Positions 8,592 through 18,700 of a stretch of DNA of 64,000 nucleotides are shown in pieces. Origin of the DNA: Smithella sp. (lineage in GTDB: Bacteria > Desulfobacterota > Syntrophia > Syntrophales > Smithellaceae); assembly GCA_012510495.1 (NCBI GenBank), contig JAAZHX010000034.1:1-64000 (forward strand), written 5' to 3'. The position numbers and the translations under genes are program-made. The notes below the pieces were generated by a model. It was not told the origin of the DNA. It ran no database searches and worked only from the letters and a program-made list of their open reading frames with translations. How positions within the stretch are numbered: the first letter of the stretch is position 1; the number at the start of each line of letters is the position of its first letter.

Positions 8592-8624
8592 CCTGAGCGT
8601 ATTTGATGCGGAAAGCAGCGCTTT

Positions 8625-10325
8625 TCAGGGATTCAGAAGGTCTATTTTGTTCTTCAGCCGGCTGTTGCCCGGATCAGTTTTGAGGGCCTTCCGGAACCAT
8701 TCCAGCGCCTCTTCCCGGCGGCCGGTTTTGAGATACGTATCTCCCAGGTGTTCCATAACGCTGGGGTCATCCGGCAGGAACTCCAGGGCTTTCTTCAAAT
8801 ATCTCAAGGCGCTTTCGTAGTTGTTTTTTTTGAAATACACCCAGCCCAGCGAGTCCAGAATGTAGCCGTTGTCCGGCTTGATCTTCAAAGCTTCAACGAT
8901 CATTTGTTCGGCCTCGTCCAGGCGCATCCCCCGGTCGGCATAACTGTAACCGATAAAGTTGAGAGCGTCCGCGTTTCCCGGATCAAGCGCCAGCACCTGT
9001 TTCATGGATTGAATGCTCTCCGGAAAGCGGCCCGTTTTTTCCAGCAGCGCCCCCAGAAGATAATGCAGGTCGGGGTTGTCGGGGAAGAGCCTGATGCCTT
9101 CCCGAACCGTCTTTTCCGCCTCGTTCATGTCTTTTTGTTCTTCATACAACGAGGATAAATACAGATAGAGCACAACCTGATCTTTTCTGAAGCCCATGGC
9201 CTGGCGGATGATCCCGATTGCGTCCGCAGGATATCCTTCCTGCTTGATCAGCTTGGCCGCCTGGATCTGGGCATTGGCGTACAATTCAAATTTCGGGGAG
9301 ATTTTCTGATATTCAGCCAGAGCTTTTTGCCGATCTCCTTTTTGCTCCAGAACGTTGGCCAAAAGATACCGCAATTTGTCGTCGGCGGGCGTTGTCTCCA
9401 AAAGCTGCGCAAACCGAGCGGCCGCCTGGTCATACCGGCGCATATCGTAATATAAAAGCCCCAGGGCCATATGGACTTCCCTGTCTTCGGGGCTGATTTT
9501 CAGCACTTCCTGCAGCTCTTTTTCCGCCGTTTCTTCCCGACCGGCTTTCATCAGCAGTTCTGCGATCTTCACACGAATGCCGATTCGGGCGGGGGTCGTC
9601 TCCAGATAACGCCGGTAAACACCAATGGCTTCTTCGTACTTGTTTTGATTTTCATAAAGGGCGGCAAGGCCTGTCCACGCTGCCTCAAAGGCCGGTCGCT
9701 GCGCAATGATTTTCTGATAGAGCTTTTCCGCATCCGCCACCCGATTCATCGAAGCCAGTATTTTTGCGTAATAAAACATCCCGATGATATGATCGGGATC
9801 CAGTGCAAGCAATTTTTGATAAGCCTTCTCGGCCTGGGCATATTTCTTTTCCTGGCTGTAAATCGTCGCCAGATAAAGATAGGCAACCGCATTTTCCGGA
9901 TCCATTTCCGTAACGGTCTGATATTCCCGGACGGCTTTGTCATATTCGCGCAGATTGAAATACAGGCCGCCCAGAATGGAGCGAAGTTCGGTGTTGCCGG
10001 GATATTTCTCCAGAGCGGACTCTCCGAGAGACAGCGCCGGATCAACATCATTGTTTTCGACGTAGAGCGAAACCAGCTCGGTAGTCAAATAAGGCGAATC
10101 GGGAGAAAAGGCAAGCGCCCGCTTCATGTGATCGATCGATAGGGCCAGATCCCCGTCCAACCTTGACAGAACCGCCAGCGAATAGTGGTAGGCGGCCTCT
10201 TTGGAATACGGATCCTCTGCAGGAGCGAGCGCCTGCGTCCGGCTTGCGGGAAAAGACGCGCAGCCGGCAAGCATCGCAGAAAACAGAAATCCGCAGATCA
10301 GGAAAGAAATGTGCTTTTTTTGCAT
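8625..10325 (-). CDS. TPR-repeat lipoprotein
   Basis: 566 residues. Signal peptide with lipobox LAGC (Cys22), then tandem tetratricopeptide repeats over nearly the whole length; repeated 34-residue units with A-Y--LA-----A and DPDNADALN-type turns are plain, at least a dozen of them. Such proteins are scaffolds for protein complexes, here most likely on the inner face of the outer membrane. No catalytic motif is visible. It comes after the deacetylase gene and before the LolB-like gene on the same strand, with short gaps (45 and 33 bases), so the three may be co-transcribed. Confidence 0.85.
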   Translation of the reverse strand: MQKKHISFLICGFLFSAMLAGCASFPASRTQALAPAEDPYSKEAAYHYSLAVLSRLDGDLALSIDHMKRALAFSPDSPYLTTELVSLYVENNDVDPALSLGESALEKYPGNTELRSILGGLYFNLREYDKAVREYQTVTEMDPENAVAYLYLATIYSQEKKYAQAEKAYQKLLALDPDHIIGMFYYAKILASMNRVADAEKLYQKIIAQRPAFEAAWTGLAALYENQNKYEEAIGVYRRYLETTPARIGIRVKIAELLMKAGREETAEKELQEVLKISPEDREVHMALGLLYYDMRRYDQAAARFAQLLETTPADDKLRYLLANVLEQKGDRQKALAEYQKISPKFELYANAQIQAAKLIKQEGYPADAIGIIRQAMGFRKDQVVLYLYLSSLYEEQKDMNEAEKTVREGIRLFPDNPDLHYLLGALLEKTGRFPESIQSMKQVLALDPGNADALNFIGYSYADRGMRLDEAEQMIVEALKIKPDNGYILDSLGWVYFKKNNYESALRYLKKALEFLPDDPSVMEHLGDTYLKTGRREEALEWFRKALKTDPGNSRLKNKIDLLNP

Positions 10326-10370
10326 AGGAGACGTTTGCTTTCGCTTCCCGCTTAAGGGAAAACAAGTTTT

Positions 10371-11291
10371 TCAGGATGCCCCTTCCGGCCTTTGCTTCCC
10401 AAGCAATGCCGACGCCGGAACGATCGCAATCCCTTTTTTCCGGTACACCTTACTGGCTTCCCGGACGGCCCGAATGGTTTCAGGATAGGGATGGCCAATC
10501 ACGATCAGCGGCGAGTTTCCGTCCGATGCCCGGGCAGCCTCCATGAGCGCCTGATAAATCTTGGAATAGTCTCGTTCATTGTCCAGAAAGATTTTTCTGG
10601 ACATCACCTTCAGATGGGCCTTGTGCGCCGCCGTTTCCGTCTTGGAGTCCCGGGTGGTCCTGGAATCAATGAAAAACAAATTTTTCTTTTTCAGTTCACG
10701 AAAAACCAGCGTCAGCTTTTCCTCATCCGCCATGAATTTGGACCCCATATGGTTGTTGACGCCGGAGGCATTCGGCACGGACTCCATGTTTCTCTGCAGC
10801 TGAAAGAGAATCTCTTCATCGTTCATATCAGTAAAAAGAGCGCCGCTGCCCGGTTTTTCCTTCGGATAGGAAAGAGGCTCCATGGGCAAATGGAGGAGGA
10901 TTTCACGATTGGCCTGATGGAGCACTTCGGCTGCTTCGCGCGAATGGGCAAGGAGCGGCAGAATGGCAAACGTGATGTTTTCATCAATGGCCAGCAGTTC
11001 GCGCACCGGCCTCATGTCGTAACCGATGTCGTCGATAATGATTACCACCTGTCTTATCGCCGTCCGGGGCGGCTCGATCCGGGCAACGAGTGCATCGTCT
11101 TTTGTCTTGCGTCGCTGCGCCTTCGCCTTATCTTGCAATTGTTCCACCTGTTTTTCCTGCAAATGCGGCGGCTTTACTCCCGCCGTCTCCTCGCGGTCCA
11201 TCAGGACAATGACGCCAATTGCGGCAACAGCAATGACGATCAGCGCAATCAGAACTGTTGTTGCATTCTTGATCTTTTTCTTCTTTTTCAT
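10371..11291 (-). CDS. Divergent polysaccharide deacetylase (YibQ family)
   Basis: 306 residues: basic N-terminus (MKKKKK), one membrane anchor (about 10-31), then a NodB-like fold of the 'divergent polysaccharide deacetylase' family. Seen: IIIDDIGYD with the metal-site Asp pair, LLHLPMEP, NNHMGSKF and FIDSRTTRDS, all family landmarks. It should face the periplasm; a role in cell-wall or surface glycan trimming is inferred from the family. It follows ctpA by 34 bases, and the pair yibQ-ctpA (with envC) is common, tying it to peptidoglycan remodelling. Confidence 0.88.
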   Translation of the reverse strand: MKKKKKIKNATTVLIALIVIAVAAIGVIVLMDREETAGVKPPHLQEKQVEQLQDKAKAQRRKTKDDALVARIEPPRTAIRQVVIIIDDIGYDMRPVRELLAIDENITFAILPLLAHSREAAEVLHQANREILLHLPMEPLSYPKEKPGSGALFTDMNDEEILFQLQRNMESVPNASGVNNHMGSKFMADEEKLTLVFRELKKKNLFFIDSRTTRDSKTETAAHKAHLKVMSRKIFLDNERDYSKIYQALMEAARASDGNSPLIVIGHPYPETIRAVREASKVYRKKGIAIVPASALLGKQRPEGAS

Positions 11292-11325
11292 GGCCGTCAG
11301 TATTCGACCCCCGGAAGCGGCAATC

Positions 11326-12645
11326 TCATTGGCCCAGATTTTTCTTCATGATATCCCAGCTTTTTAAAATATCAATTGCCGTCCTGATCTGATTATCCCT
11401 GGCCAGGTCGGCCGTTTCTTTAGAGTCTCCGTTATTGTTTTCATCAGGATGCGTCCCCTCTTCTTTGAGCGGCTTGATGTGTCCCTTGAGATCCTTTTCC
11501 CGAAGTCTTTCCGCCATAAAAGCCTCCGGCTCTTCCGAAGGCCGCACTAATTTGACGACAATGTCGGGTTTGATGCCCTCGGCCTGTATGGAGCGGCCGT
11601 TGGGCGTATAGTACCGGGCCGTCGTCAATTTCAGGGCGGAGCCGTCCTCCAGGGGAATCACGGTCTGCACGGACGCTTTTCCGAAGGTTTGCGTCCCCAC
11701 GATCAGCGCCCGGCCATTATCCTGCAGAGCCCCCGCCACAATCTCCGCCGCGCTGGCCGTGCCTTCATTTACCAGAACGACGATGGGCACGATGATTTCC
11801 TCGTCGCCGCTGTCGCGCGCCGTGACTTTGCTTTCCATCTTTTTCGTCCGGCCGCGGGTGGACACAATCACACCCGACTTCAGAAACATGTCGGACACCT
11901 CGATGGCCTGGGTCAGCAGTCCGCCCGGATCATTGCGTAAATCCAGAACCAGGCCTTTCATGGGTTTCGTTTTTTCGGCAACGTCGATCAGCGCCTTACG
12001 CAGGTCATGGGCGGTCCGCTCATGGAAGGAAGCAATCCGGATATAGCCGATATGGTCATCAAAGGTCCTCGCCCTGACGCTTTTTACCTGGATCACGGCG
12101 CGGGTCAGCGTGATATCCTTCGGCTGGACCATATTCTCGCGCAGAATCGTTATGGTCACCTTGGTATCCTTCGGGCCGCGCAGTTTCTTCACGGCCTCCA
12201 TGATCGTAATGTCTTTTGTGGATTTACCGTCAATTTTGACGATCGAATCGCCGGACTTCACGCCTGCCTTGAACGCCGGCGTGTCCTCAATGGGAGACAC
12301 CACCGTCAGTATGTCCTTCAGGATGGTAATTTCAATGCCGATCCCGCCGAAACGCCCCTGCGTCTCCACTTCCAGCTCCTTATAAAGCTCGGGCGTCATA
12401 AACGAGCTGTGCGGGTCGAGAGACTTGATCATGCCGTTGATCGCGCCCTGTATCAGAACAGAGGAATCGATGTCTTCCACATAGTTTTTCTGCACCATAT
12501 CCAGAACTTCATTGAAGGTTTTAATCTCCTTGTAAATATTTTTGTCCCGTGCGGAAACCTTGCTGTCTGAATACGGCCCGAAAACGACAAAAAGCCCGAA
12601 GATCAAAACGACAAAAACTGGCCACTTCCCCGAAATATTTTTCAT
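11326..12645 (-). CDS. ctpA: Carboxy-terminal processing protease CtpA (S41)
   Basis: 439 residues with an N-terminal membrane anchor/signal (about 9-25), a PDZ domain (about 95-175; GRFGGIGIEI) and the S41 tail-specific protease domain. The catalytic pair is visible: Ser298 in GTASAAEI and Lys323 in FGKASVQT. These periplasmic enzymes cut exposed hydrophobic C-termini, often regulating peptidoglycan hydrolases. The protein ends with an acidic, polar tail beyond the protease domain. Upstream, TATACT lies in the 170-base gap to cysS, without a clear -35. Confidence 0.95.
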   Translation of the reverse strand: MKNISGKWPVFVVLIFGLFVVFGPYSDSKVSARDKNIYKEIKTFNEVLDMVQKNYVEDIDSSVLIQGAINGMIKSLDPHSSFMTPELYKELEVETQGRFGGIGIEITILKDILTVVSPIEDTPAFKAGVKSGDSIVKIDGKSTKDITIMEAVKKLRGPKDTKVTITILRENMVQPKDITLTRAVIQVKSVRARTFDDHIGYIRIASFHERTAHDLRKALIDVAEKTKPMKGLVLDLRNDPGGLLTQAIEVSDMFLKSGVIVSTRGRTKKMESKVTARDSGDEEIIVPIVVLVNEGTASAAEIVAGALQDNGRALIVGTQTFGKASVQTVIPLEDGSALKLTTARYYTPNGRSIQAEGIKPDIVVKLVRPSEEPEAFMAERLREKDLKGHIKPLKEEGTHPDENNNGDSKETADLARDNQIRTAIDILKSWDIMKKNLGQ

Positions 12646-12815
12646 GCTCTGCCTCGCTGTCCGCCGATGATTTTATCTACGCCAATAGGAATGACTCTTG
12701 CTGCCGTCAGTATATACCAATCTTTTTTTTCTTTTCCATCTATTTCGGCAAGCGGTAAAAGAAAATATCAGAAAATCTTCAGAAATCTTACAAAAGCGCG
12801 CCGGTAAGCAGGCTT

Positions 12816-14288
12816 CTAGTCGATGATCCAGCTGGTCCGGCCGGCTTCATCCTTCAGGGCAATGCCCTGCGAGGCCAGCTCCCGGCGAATCTCATCCGCG
12901 CGATGCCAATCTTTATTCTCGCGGGCTTTTTGCCGATCGGCAATCAACGCCTCTACTCGATGAATATCAATTCCGCGCTTTTCAGCTTCGATGTCGCGGT
13001 CCGTCGAGAAAAACAGATCCGGGTCGGACTGAAATATCCCCAGTACGTCGCCAAAATGACGGAAGGCCTCCCGGGCAGTCTCCAAAATAGCCTGTCTGGC
13101 GTCTGGGGGCATCTTTTTTTCCACCATCATGACTTGGTTGACCAGTCTGGCCGCGTCAAACACAAAGCCCAGCGCCTGCGCCGTATTAAAATCGTCGTCC
13201 AGAGCGGCGTCAAATTTTTCCACAAATTCTCTTAATTTGGCCGCGAACTTGCCGCCCGCAGGCTCGGTTTTGGACCTGCCCCGATGAGCGTCAACCCCCC
13301 GTGCATCTTTCATCAAACGCAGGGCGGTGTAACAGCGGATCAGCGCTGTCCGGGCTTCCCGTAAAGAGACATCCGAATAATCCACCGGGCTTCGGTAGTG
13401 GCTCTGCAGCATGAACAGGCGCAGAACTTCCGGATGGAATTGCCGGACGATTTCCCGGATCGGAAAGATGTTTCCCAGGGATTTGGACATTTTTTCCGCG
13501 TTGATCTTCACGAAGCCGTTGTGCATCCAGTAAAGGGCCGGAGGCGTTCCGGTCGCTGCCTGGGACTGGGCGATTTCATTTTCGTGATGCGGAAAGATCA
13601 GGTCTTCGCCGCCTCCGTGAATATCAAAGGGCTCACCCAGATAGCGCCGGCTCATCGCCGAACATTCGATATGCCATCCCGGCCTGCCCATTCCCCACGG
13701 ACTTTCCCATGAAGGCTCGCTTTCCTTGCTTTTCTTCCAGAGGACGAAATCCAGCGGGTTTTTTTTCTTGTCGTTTACGTCCACGCGGGCGCCGGCCATC
13801 ATTTCATCCGGGTTTCGTCCGGACAATCCGCCGTAGGCGGAAAATCTGGCAACCGCAAAAAACACGTCTCCGTCCACTGCGTAGGCGATCCCTTTTTTCT
13901 CGAGGGCCCGGATCAGAGCGATCATGCCCTCCATGTGTTCCGTGGCTCTCGGGGTGAACGTCGGTGTCAGGACGTTGAGAGCGGCCATATCTTCATCGTG
14001 CAGCGCGATATAGCGTTCGGCGATTTCGGTAATGCCGACGCCTTCCTGATTCGCCCGATCAATGATTTTATCGTCGATATCGGTAAAATTTTTCACATAC
14101 GTCACGTCGTAGCCGCGCGCCTTCAGGTGGCGGAAGACGACATCAAACACAATCGCCGCGCGGGCGTGGCCGATATGGCAGACATCATAAGCCGTAATGC
14201 CGCAAACGTACATTCCGACCGCGCCTTCCCTGACCGGCTGAAAGATTTCTTTTTTTCTGGTCTTCGTATTATAAATTTTCTGGGCCAT
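12816..14288 (-). CDS. cysS: Cysteinyl-tRNA synthetase
   Basis: Class I aminoacyl-tRNA synthetase, 490 residues. HIGH motif as HIGH at 38-41, KMSKS as KMSKS near residue 267, the zinc-site Cys29 in YVCG and the later CSAM and HHENE residues are present, and the DALR/anticodon domain fills the C-terminus. It charges tRNA-Cys. It follows argC by 14 bases and is probably transcribed with it. It is the usual length for the family (about 460-500). Confidence 0.97.
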   Translation of the reverse strand: MAQKIYNTKTRKKEIFQPVREGAVGMYVCGITAYDVCHIGHARAAIVFDVVFRHLKARGYDVTYVKNFTDIDDKIIDRANQEGVGITEIAERYIALHDEDMAALNVLTPTFTPRATEHMEGMIALIRALEKKGIAYAVDGDVFFAVARFSAYGGLSGRNPDEMMAGARVDVNDKKKNPLDFVLWKKSKESEPSWESPWGMGRPGWHIECSAMSRRYLGEPFDIHGGGEDLIFPHHENEIAQSQAATGTPPALYWMHNGFVKINAEKMSKSLGNIFPIREIVRQFHPEVLRLFMLQSHYRSPVDYSDVSLREARTALIRCYTALRLMKDARGVDAHRGRSKTEPAGGKFAAKLREFVEKFDAALDDDFNTAQALGFVFDAARLVNQVMMVEKKMPPDARQAILETAREAFRHFGDVLGIFQSDPDLFFSTDRDIEAEKRGIDIHRVEALIADRQKARENKDWHRADEIRRELASQGIALKDEAGRTSWIID

Positions 14289-14302
14289 TATCTTACCTTT
14301 TG

Positions 14303-15343
14303 TCAGGGATACAGCGGGGGCATCCCGAGACCGCTGTCTTCGGGCAGTCCGCAGACCAGATTCATATTCTGCACGGCCTGGCCGGCGGCGCCCTTGATGA
14401 GATTGTCGATGGCGGAAATAATGATCACCCGGCCCGTCCGCGGATCAACGGTCAGACCGATATCGCAGAAATTGGACCCGCAAACGGAGGAAATGTTGGG
14501 ATGGGCGCCCGCGGGACAAATCCGGACGAATTTTTCACCGGCGTAGAAGGAGGCATACTGGGCCTGCAGATCCTCCTCCGTCACCTCTTTTTTCAGCGTG
14601 GCATATATCGTGCTCAAAATGCCCCTTTTGACCGGCAGCAGATGCGGCGTGAAGGAAATGACCAATTTTTCACCGGCCAGCCGACCGAGCTCCTGTTCGA
14701 TTTCCGGGGTATGCCTGTGCTTTCCGACTTTATACGCTTTATATCCGCCGTCCGCTTCGCAAAAAAGTGATCCGACAACAGGATCCCTTCCCGCTCCGCT
14801 TACGCCGGAGGCCGAATCGGCGATGATCGAGGAGACTTCCAGAACCTTGCTTTGAAGCGCGGGCGCGAGCCCCAGAATAATGCTGGTCGGATAACAGCCG
14901 GGATTGGCAATCAACGGCGATGTTTTAACAGCCTCCCGGTAAAGTTCCGGAAGCCCGTAAACCGCCTGACCGAACAGACCGACGCTGGAGTGTTTGGCGT
15001 ACCATTGTTCATAAATTGCCTGATCCCGCAGGCGGTAGTCGGCGGACAGATCAATCACCTTTTTCCCCGCATTGATAAAAACGGGGGCGATAGCCATGGA
15101 CACGCCATGCGGGAGCGCCAGAAAAACGACATCGCAAAACCCTGCGATTTCCCGGGGCGAAGCGTTTGTGTAGGCCAGAGCCGTCCAGCCGGATAAAGAC
15201 GGAAAAACATCCGAAACCTTCATACCGGCATAGCGCCTCGAGGTGACGGCAACCAGTTCCACCCGGGGATGTGCGGACAAAATCCGGATGAGTTCCTGCC
15301 CCGTATAGCCGCTGGCGCCGAATATCGCTACTTTCGTTTTCAT
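14303..15343 (-). CDS. argC: N-acetyl-gamma-glutamyl-phosphate reductase
   Basis: Arginine biosynthesis enzyme that reduces N-acetylglutamyl phosphate to the semialdehyde with NADPH; 346 residues from ATG 15343. The frame is open further upstream, but that part overlaps rpsI on the same strand and has no homology-like character. Seen: Rossmann start [15 protein letters not shown] and the catalytic Cys in IANPGCYPT, plus the His motif [12 protein letters not shown]. It follows rpsI, separated by an intrinsic terminator, so its expression may be partly uncoupled from the ribosomal-protein genes. Confidence 0.96.
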   Translation of the reverse strand: MKTKVAIFGASGYTGQELIRILSAHPRVELVAVTSRRYAGMKVSDVFPSLSGWTALAYTNASPREIAGFCDVVFLALPHGVSMAIAPVFINAGKKVIDLSADYRLRDQAIYEQWYAKHSSVGLFGQAVYGLPELYREAVKTSPLIANPGCYPTSIILGLAPALQSKVLEVSSIIADSASGVSGAGRDPVVGSLFCEADGGYKAYKVGKHRHTPEIEQELGRLAGEKLVISFTPHLLPVKRGILSTIYATLKKEVTEEDLQAQYASFYAGEKFVRICPAGAHPNISSVCGSNFCDIGLTVDPRTGRVIIISAIDNLIKGAAGQAVQNMNLVCGLPEDSGLGMPPLYP

Positions 15344-15353
15344 GTAAAACTCC

Positions 15354-15380
15354 AAAAAAAAGGGGAGCCGGAAGCCCCCC
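15354..15380 (-). terminator. Intrinsic terminator between rpsI and argC
   Basis: Reading on the minus strand, a GC-rich hairpin (GGGG...CCCC arms around 15362-15380) is followed by eight T residues (15354-15361). It lies a few bases after the rpsI stop and just before the argC ribosome-binding region, so it would lower transcription into argC. Confidence 0.65.
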
Positions 15381-15387
15381 TGAAGAA

Positions 15388-15780
15388 TTAACGTTTGGAG
15401 AATTGGAATCTCTTGCGGGCGCCCGGCTGGCCGTACTTCTTTCTTTCCTTGACACGGGCGTCTCTCGTCAGAAAACCCGCTTTTTTCAGGATGGGGCGCA
15501 ACTCGGGGTCGCATTCCAGAAGAACTTTGGAAATCCCGTGCTTCACCGCTCCGGCCTGACCCGCCACGCCTCCGCCACTGACATTGACGTAAAAGTCGAA
15601 CTGGTCCTTTTTACCCGTAATCTCCAGGGGCTGGCTAATGATCATTTTCAGGCTGGGACGCGTAAAATATTCTTCATAGTTTCTTTTGTTCACCGTAATG
15701 CTGCCGCTGCCCGATTTCATATAAACGCGTGCAATGGCGCTTTTTCTTTTTCCGGTTGCATAATAACGTTGTATTGTCAT
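15388..15780 (-). CDS. rpsI: 30S ribosomal protein S9
   Basis: 130 residues from ATG 15780, which has GGGAGAGG directly upstream; an in-frame TTG four codons earlier lacks such a site. The start [14 protein letters not shown], the internal GGG stretch and the basic end [10 protein letters not shown] (tail that reaches the P-site tRNA) are those of S9. It follows rplM in the usual rplM-rpsI pair. Confidence 0.97.
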   Translation of the reverse strand: MTIQRYYATGKRKSAIARVYMKSGSGSITVNKRNYEEYFTRPSLKMIISQPLEITGKKDQFDFYVNVSGGGVAGQAGAVKHGISKVLLECDPELRPILKKAGFLTRDARVKERKKYGQPGARKRFQFSKR

Positions 15781-15822
15781 GACCTCTCCCAAAAGTAATT
15801 AATCCATTAACAGCCCGGGCCA

Positions 15823-16254
15823 TCAGATCGTCAGGGCTTGCGGGCACTGGGCTTCGTGCGGATGCGCATTTCCACTGTAAATCTTCAGTTTCTTTAGCAT
15901 TTTTCTGCCAAGATGATTCTTTGGCAGCATCCCGGCCACAGCAATTCGAATCAGATTCTCCGGTTTGGAAGCCAGCATCTTCCCGGCTGCCGTTTCTTTG
16001 AGCCCCCCCGGGTAACCGGAGTAGGAATAATAAATCTTATCCGTAAGCTTCTTGCCTGTCAGCGTGATCTTTTCGGCATTGACCACCACAATAAAATCGC
16101 CGGTATCGACATGCGGCGTATAAATCGCTTTGTGCTTGCCCCGAAGGCGCAGGGCGATTTCACTGGCCAGCCTTCCCAACACTTTGCCGGAAGCGTCAAC
16201 CACGCACCAATCCTGCCTGACCTCGCGGGCTTTTGCTGAAAATGTTTTATTCAT
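15823..16254 (-). CDS. rplM: 50S ribosomal protein L13
   Basis: 143 residues, the family's normal length. Landmarks: [16 protein letters not shown] at the N-terminus, [20 protein letters not shown] and [19 protein letters not shown] near the C-terminus. It is an early-assembly 23S rRNA-binding protein. It is the first gene of the rplM-rpsI unit, with a well-formed promoter about 30 bases upstream. Confidence 0.98.
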   Translation of the reverse strand: MNKTFSAKAREVRQDWCVVDASGKVLGRLASEIALRLRGKHKAIYTPHVDTGDFIVVVNAEKITLTGKKLTDKIYYSYSGYPGGLKETAAGKMLASKPENLIRIAVAGMLPKNHLGRKMLKKLKIYSGNAHPHEAQCPQALTI

Positions 16255-16285
16255 AAACCGCCACCTAGTAAAAATTTAAAGATGG

Positions 16286-16314
16286 AAGCTATGCAATTCC
16301 ACGCTCTTTGTCAA
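16286..16314 (-). promoter_or_regulatory. Promoter for rplM-rpsI
   Basis: On the minus strand: TTGACA (16309-16314), 17-base spacer, TAGCTT (16286-16291). It stands in the 170-base gap between lptD and rplM, which otherwise holds no gene. Confidence 0.55.
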
Positions 16315-16425
16315 GGAAAATGTTTGGAAAACAGTTGAATTCCTCTGCCGTGACCTGAAACACGGGCAAACCGCCTTCCAAAGCCCCGCAGGGAAAGGCC
16401 TTGCCGGACAAACAGAGCGTCACAT

Positions 16426-18663
16426 TTAAAAAATACCCAGTCCGGCCAGGGAGAATTTCAGCAGAATTCTTGCGTCATCGTGGGTCTTGGTGTAGTCCAC
16501 CCCCACGCCCCAGCATTGCGCCCGATAGACCAGGCCGACCGTATTTTCCACCGTCCGGTCATTGAATTGATCCCTTCGAAGAATCAGATTTCCGCTGAAC
16601 CCCCGGGTGAGATTGAGTTTTAGGGTCATATTAATTTCCTCAAGAGAATCAAGCGTATAGCGATACCCCAACGTCAGATTGTCGCCGCGTCCATCACGGA
16701 GTCCCAGATCATAGTTCATCTCCTTCCAGCCGACATAAGGGTTGTATTTATTGCGCGCGGCAAAGGAAACATAGGGATGTGGCTTCAGATCAAATTCAAT
16801 CCCCAGATCCGAGACCGGCCGGCGTTCCGCAATGGAACCGGCCATGTCTTTTTTGGCTTCGTTGATGTCGTACACCTGAAACAGCTTAAAACGCAATAAT
16901 TCAAAGTAGCTTCTCGATCCGGATTTACCCTGCACCCTTGCGGTCACTGTATTGGTCAGCGCCCAAGCCACCGCATTTTGTTCCGTTAAAACATCGGTTT
17001 GCCCTATATTGGAAGAAAGGGAATTGGCCATGAAGGAGTTCACCCTGGGGATGAAATCGGGAAGATTGTCCCGGTCCACGCCGGGAATGTACGAATAGAA
17101 AATTTCAGGCTTGATTTCATGTTTGATTTTGTCCCAGTTTTGAATTTTGACCGCAAACACGCGCGAGATCCGGCTGCTGAAGCTCAAGCCGGCATTATAC
17201 ACGGTGCGGTTGCCGCTTTTGTTGTCCGAAGTGGCCTGTGCATCGTCGCGGTTCCAGTAAACCTCCCGCAAAGTGATTTGAGGGGTAATCTTCGCGTAAT
17301 GGGAAATATTAATCGGCAGAGAAATCGTCGGCGCGATATCCAGATAATGTCCCTTCTGCCCCTCGCCCCGGTAAAAATAATCATAGTTGCCCGTAAATTC
17401 GTAATACAGGGGAGTTGAAAGAAACTGCTGCTTGATGCCCGTGAACACGATCTCCGGATACTGCTGAAGAGTTCGGTCGTTATTGACGGCTGAAAAGTCG
17501 TCCGTGGAGCTGACGCGGGCCATCAGGCTGAAATTGTTCCATCCCTTATATACTCTGGCGGACGATTCCAGAGACGGCAGAGACTCGTTGCCTTGAAAAG
17601 GGACCTTCCGGAACGGGTCCAGCTCCGTCGTGGAGTAATTGGACAGATAATAGTTGTGGGCATTGAAATCCCGAAAATACCAGGAATCGGAAACTCGCCG
17701 TAAGTCCGTCCGGATATAAAACTGCGAATCAAAATTCGTTTGATGATTCAGATAATAAGACCAGCGTCTGTGCATCCCCTGCCAGTCGCGGCTCTGGTTG
17801 CCGACCGCGGCGGTTTCCGTGACGTGCCTGTTGTCCTCCATAAAGTCGCCGTAAAGGGTACCGAAGGACTTGCTGCCGGCGAAATACCGGAATTCAACGC
17901 CTTCCTTAAACCCTCTTTTTTCCATGTAGCGGGAAAAAAACGTCGCATCCATCTGAGGGGTAATCGCCCAGAAAAAGGGGATTTCGATGTCGATTCCGTC
18001 TTTATCCTTCGAATAGCCGAGGTAGGGGAAAAGAAGTCCCGACTGTCGCTTGGTTTTAGCGGGAAACGCGACCAGCGGCGTATAGAAGACCGGCAAACGC
18101 CTCGCCCTCAACCGGGCGTCTCTCATCCATCCATACCCTTCCAGCGTCACTTTCATCGAACGCCCGGCAATTTCCCAGTCCGGCCGGTCCCCGTCGCAGG
18201 TCGTCGCCACCGGCTCCTCGATAGAATAGGTATTCTCTCCCGTTTTTTCGATTCTGCTGCCCCGGATGTAAAAATGATTGCGTGCGTAAAAAGCTTTGGA
18301 ATCGTAGGCCACACCGGTTTTATCTTCTACGTTGACGACAATGGTATCTCCCTGCAGCCAATCCCCGGCCATCCGGAGCAGCGCATTGCCCCGGGCGGTC
18401 GCCAGGTTGGTTTTACGGTGATACTCAACACTGGCGGCGGTCAGAATTCCATCGCCGTAAAAAACTACAACATTGCCATCGGCCTCGTAAAGGTCCCTTT
18501 CCTGATCATAGGACAGCGTATCGGCTTCGATTTTCACCGGCGCGTCGTCGGGCACTTTCACGTCCTGGGCCCAGACACCGCTCCGGGCAACCCCCAGGAC
18601 GAAGATCACTCCCAGAATCATGACCGTATGTCGTTTCAGAGAAATCGGCAAAATCTTCATCAT
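16426..18663 (-). CDS. lptD: LPS-assembly protein LptD
   Basis: 745 residues: signal peptide (about 12-32), a periplasmic OstA/LptA-like beta-jellyroll domain (about 38-150; PVKIEADTLSYDQ) and a large C-terminal outer-membrane beta-barrel with alternating strands ending in a terminal Phe. LptD with LptE inserts lipopolysaccharide in the outer leaflet. Only two Cys are evident in the mature part (in TTCDGD and AQCWG), so the disulfide set of E. coli LptD (four Cys) is reduced. The partner lptE is not in the window. It follows folC by 37 bases. Confidence 0.93.
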   Translation of the reverse strand: MMKILPISLKRHTVMILGVIFVLGVARSGVWAQDVKVPDDAPVKIEADTLSYDQERDLYEADGNVVVFYGDGILTAASVEYHRKTNLATARGNALLRMAGDWLQGDTIVVNVEDKTGVAYDSKAFYARNHFYIRGSRIEKTGENTYSIEEPVATTCDGDRPDWEIAGRSMKVTLEGYGWMRDARLRARRLPVFYTPLVAFPAKTKRQSGLLFPYLGYSKDKDGIDIEIPFFWAITPQMDATFFSRYMEKRGFKEGVEFRYFAGSKSFGTLYGDFMEDNRHVTETAAVGNQSRDWQGMHRRWSYYLNHQTNFDSQFYIRTDLRRVSDSWYFRDFNAHNYYLSNYSTTELDPFRKVPFQGNESLPSLESSARVYKGWNNFSLMARVSSTDDFSAVNNDRTLQQYPEIVFTGIKQQFLSTPLYYEFTGNYDYFYRGEGQKGHYLDIAPTISLPINISHYAKITPQITLREVYWNRDDAQATSDNKSGNRTVYNAGLSFSSRISRVFAVKIQNWDKIKHEIKPEIFYSYIPGVDRDNLPDFIPRVNSFMANSLSSNIGQTDVLTEQNAVAWALTNTVTARVQGKSGSRSYFELLRFKLFQVYDINEAKKDMAGSIAERRPVSDLGIEFDLKPHPYVSFAARNKYNPYVGWKEMNYDLGLRDGRGDNLTLGYRYTLDSLEEINMTLKLNLTRGFSGNLILRRDQFNDRTVENTVGLVYRAQCWGVGVDYTKTHDDARILLKFSLAGLGIF

Positions 18664-18700
18664 CCCGTCTTATGACATGCAAGCAACAAAAACACTCTCA

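Noticed and set aside
15344-15514. Extension of argC upstream of ATG 15343
   Set aside because: It overlaps rpsI on the same strand; the ArgC fold starts at MKTKVAIFG and a terminator lies between.
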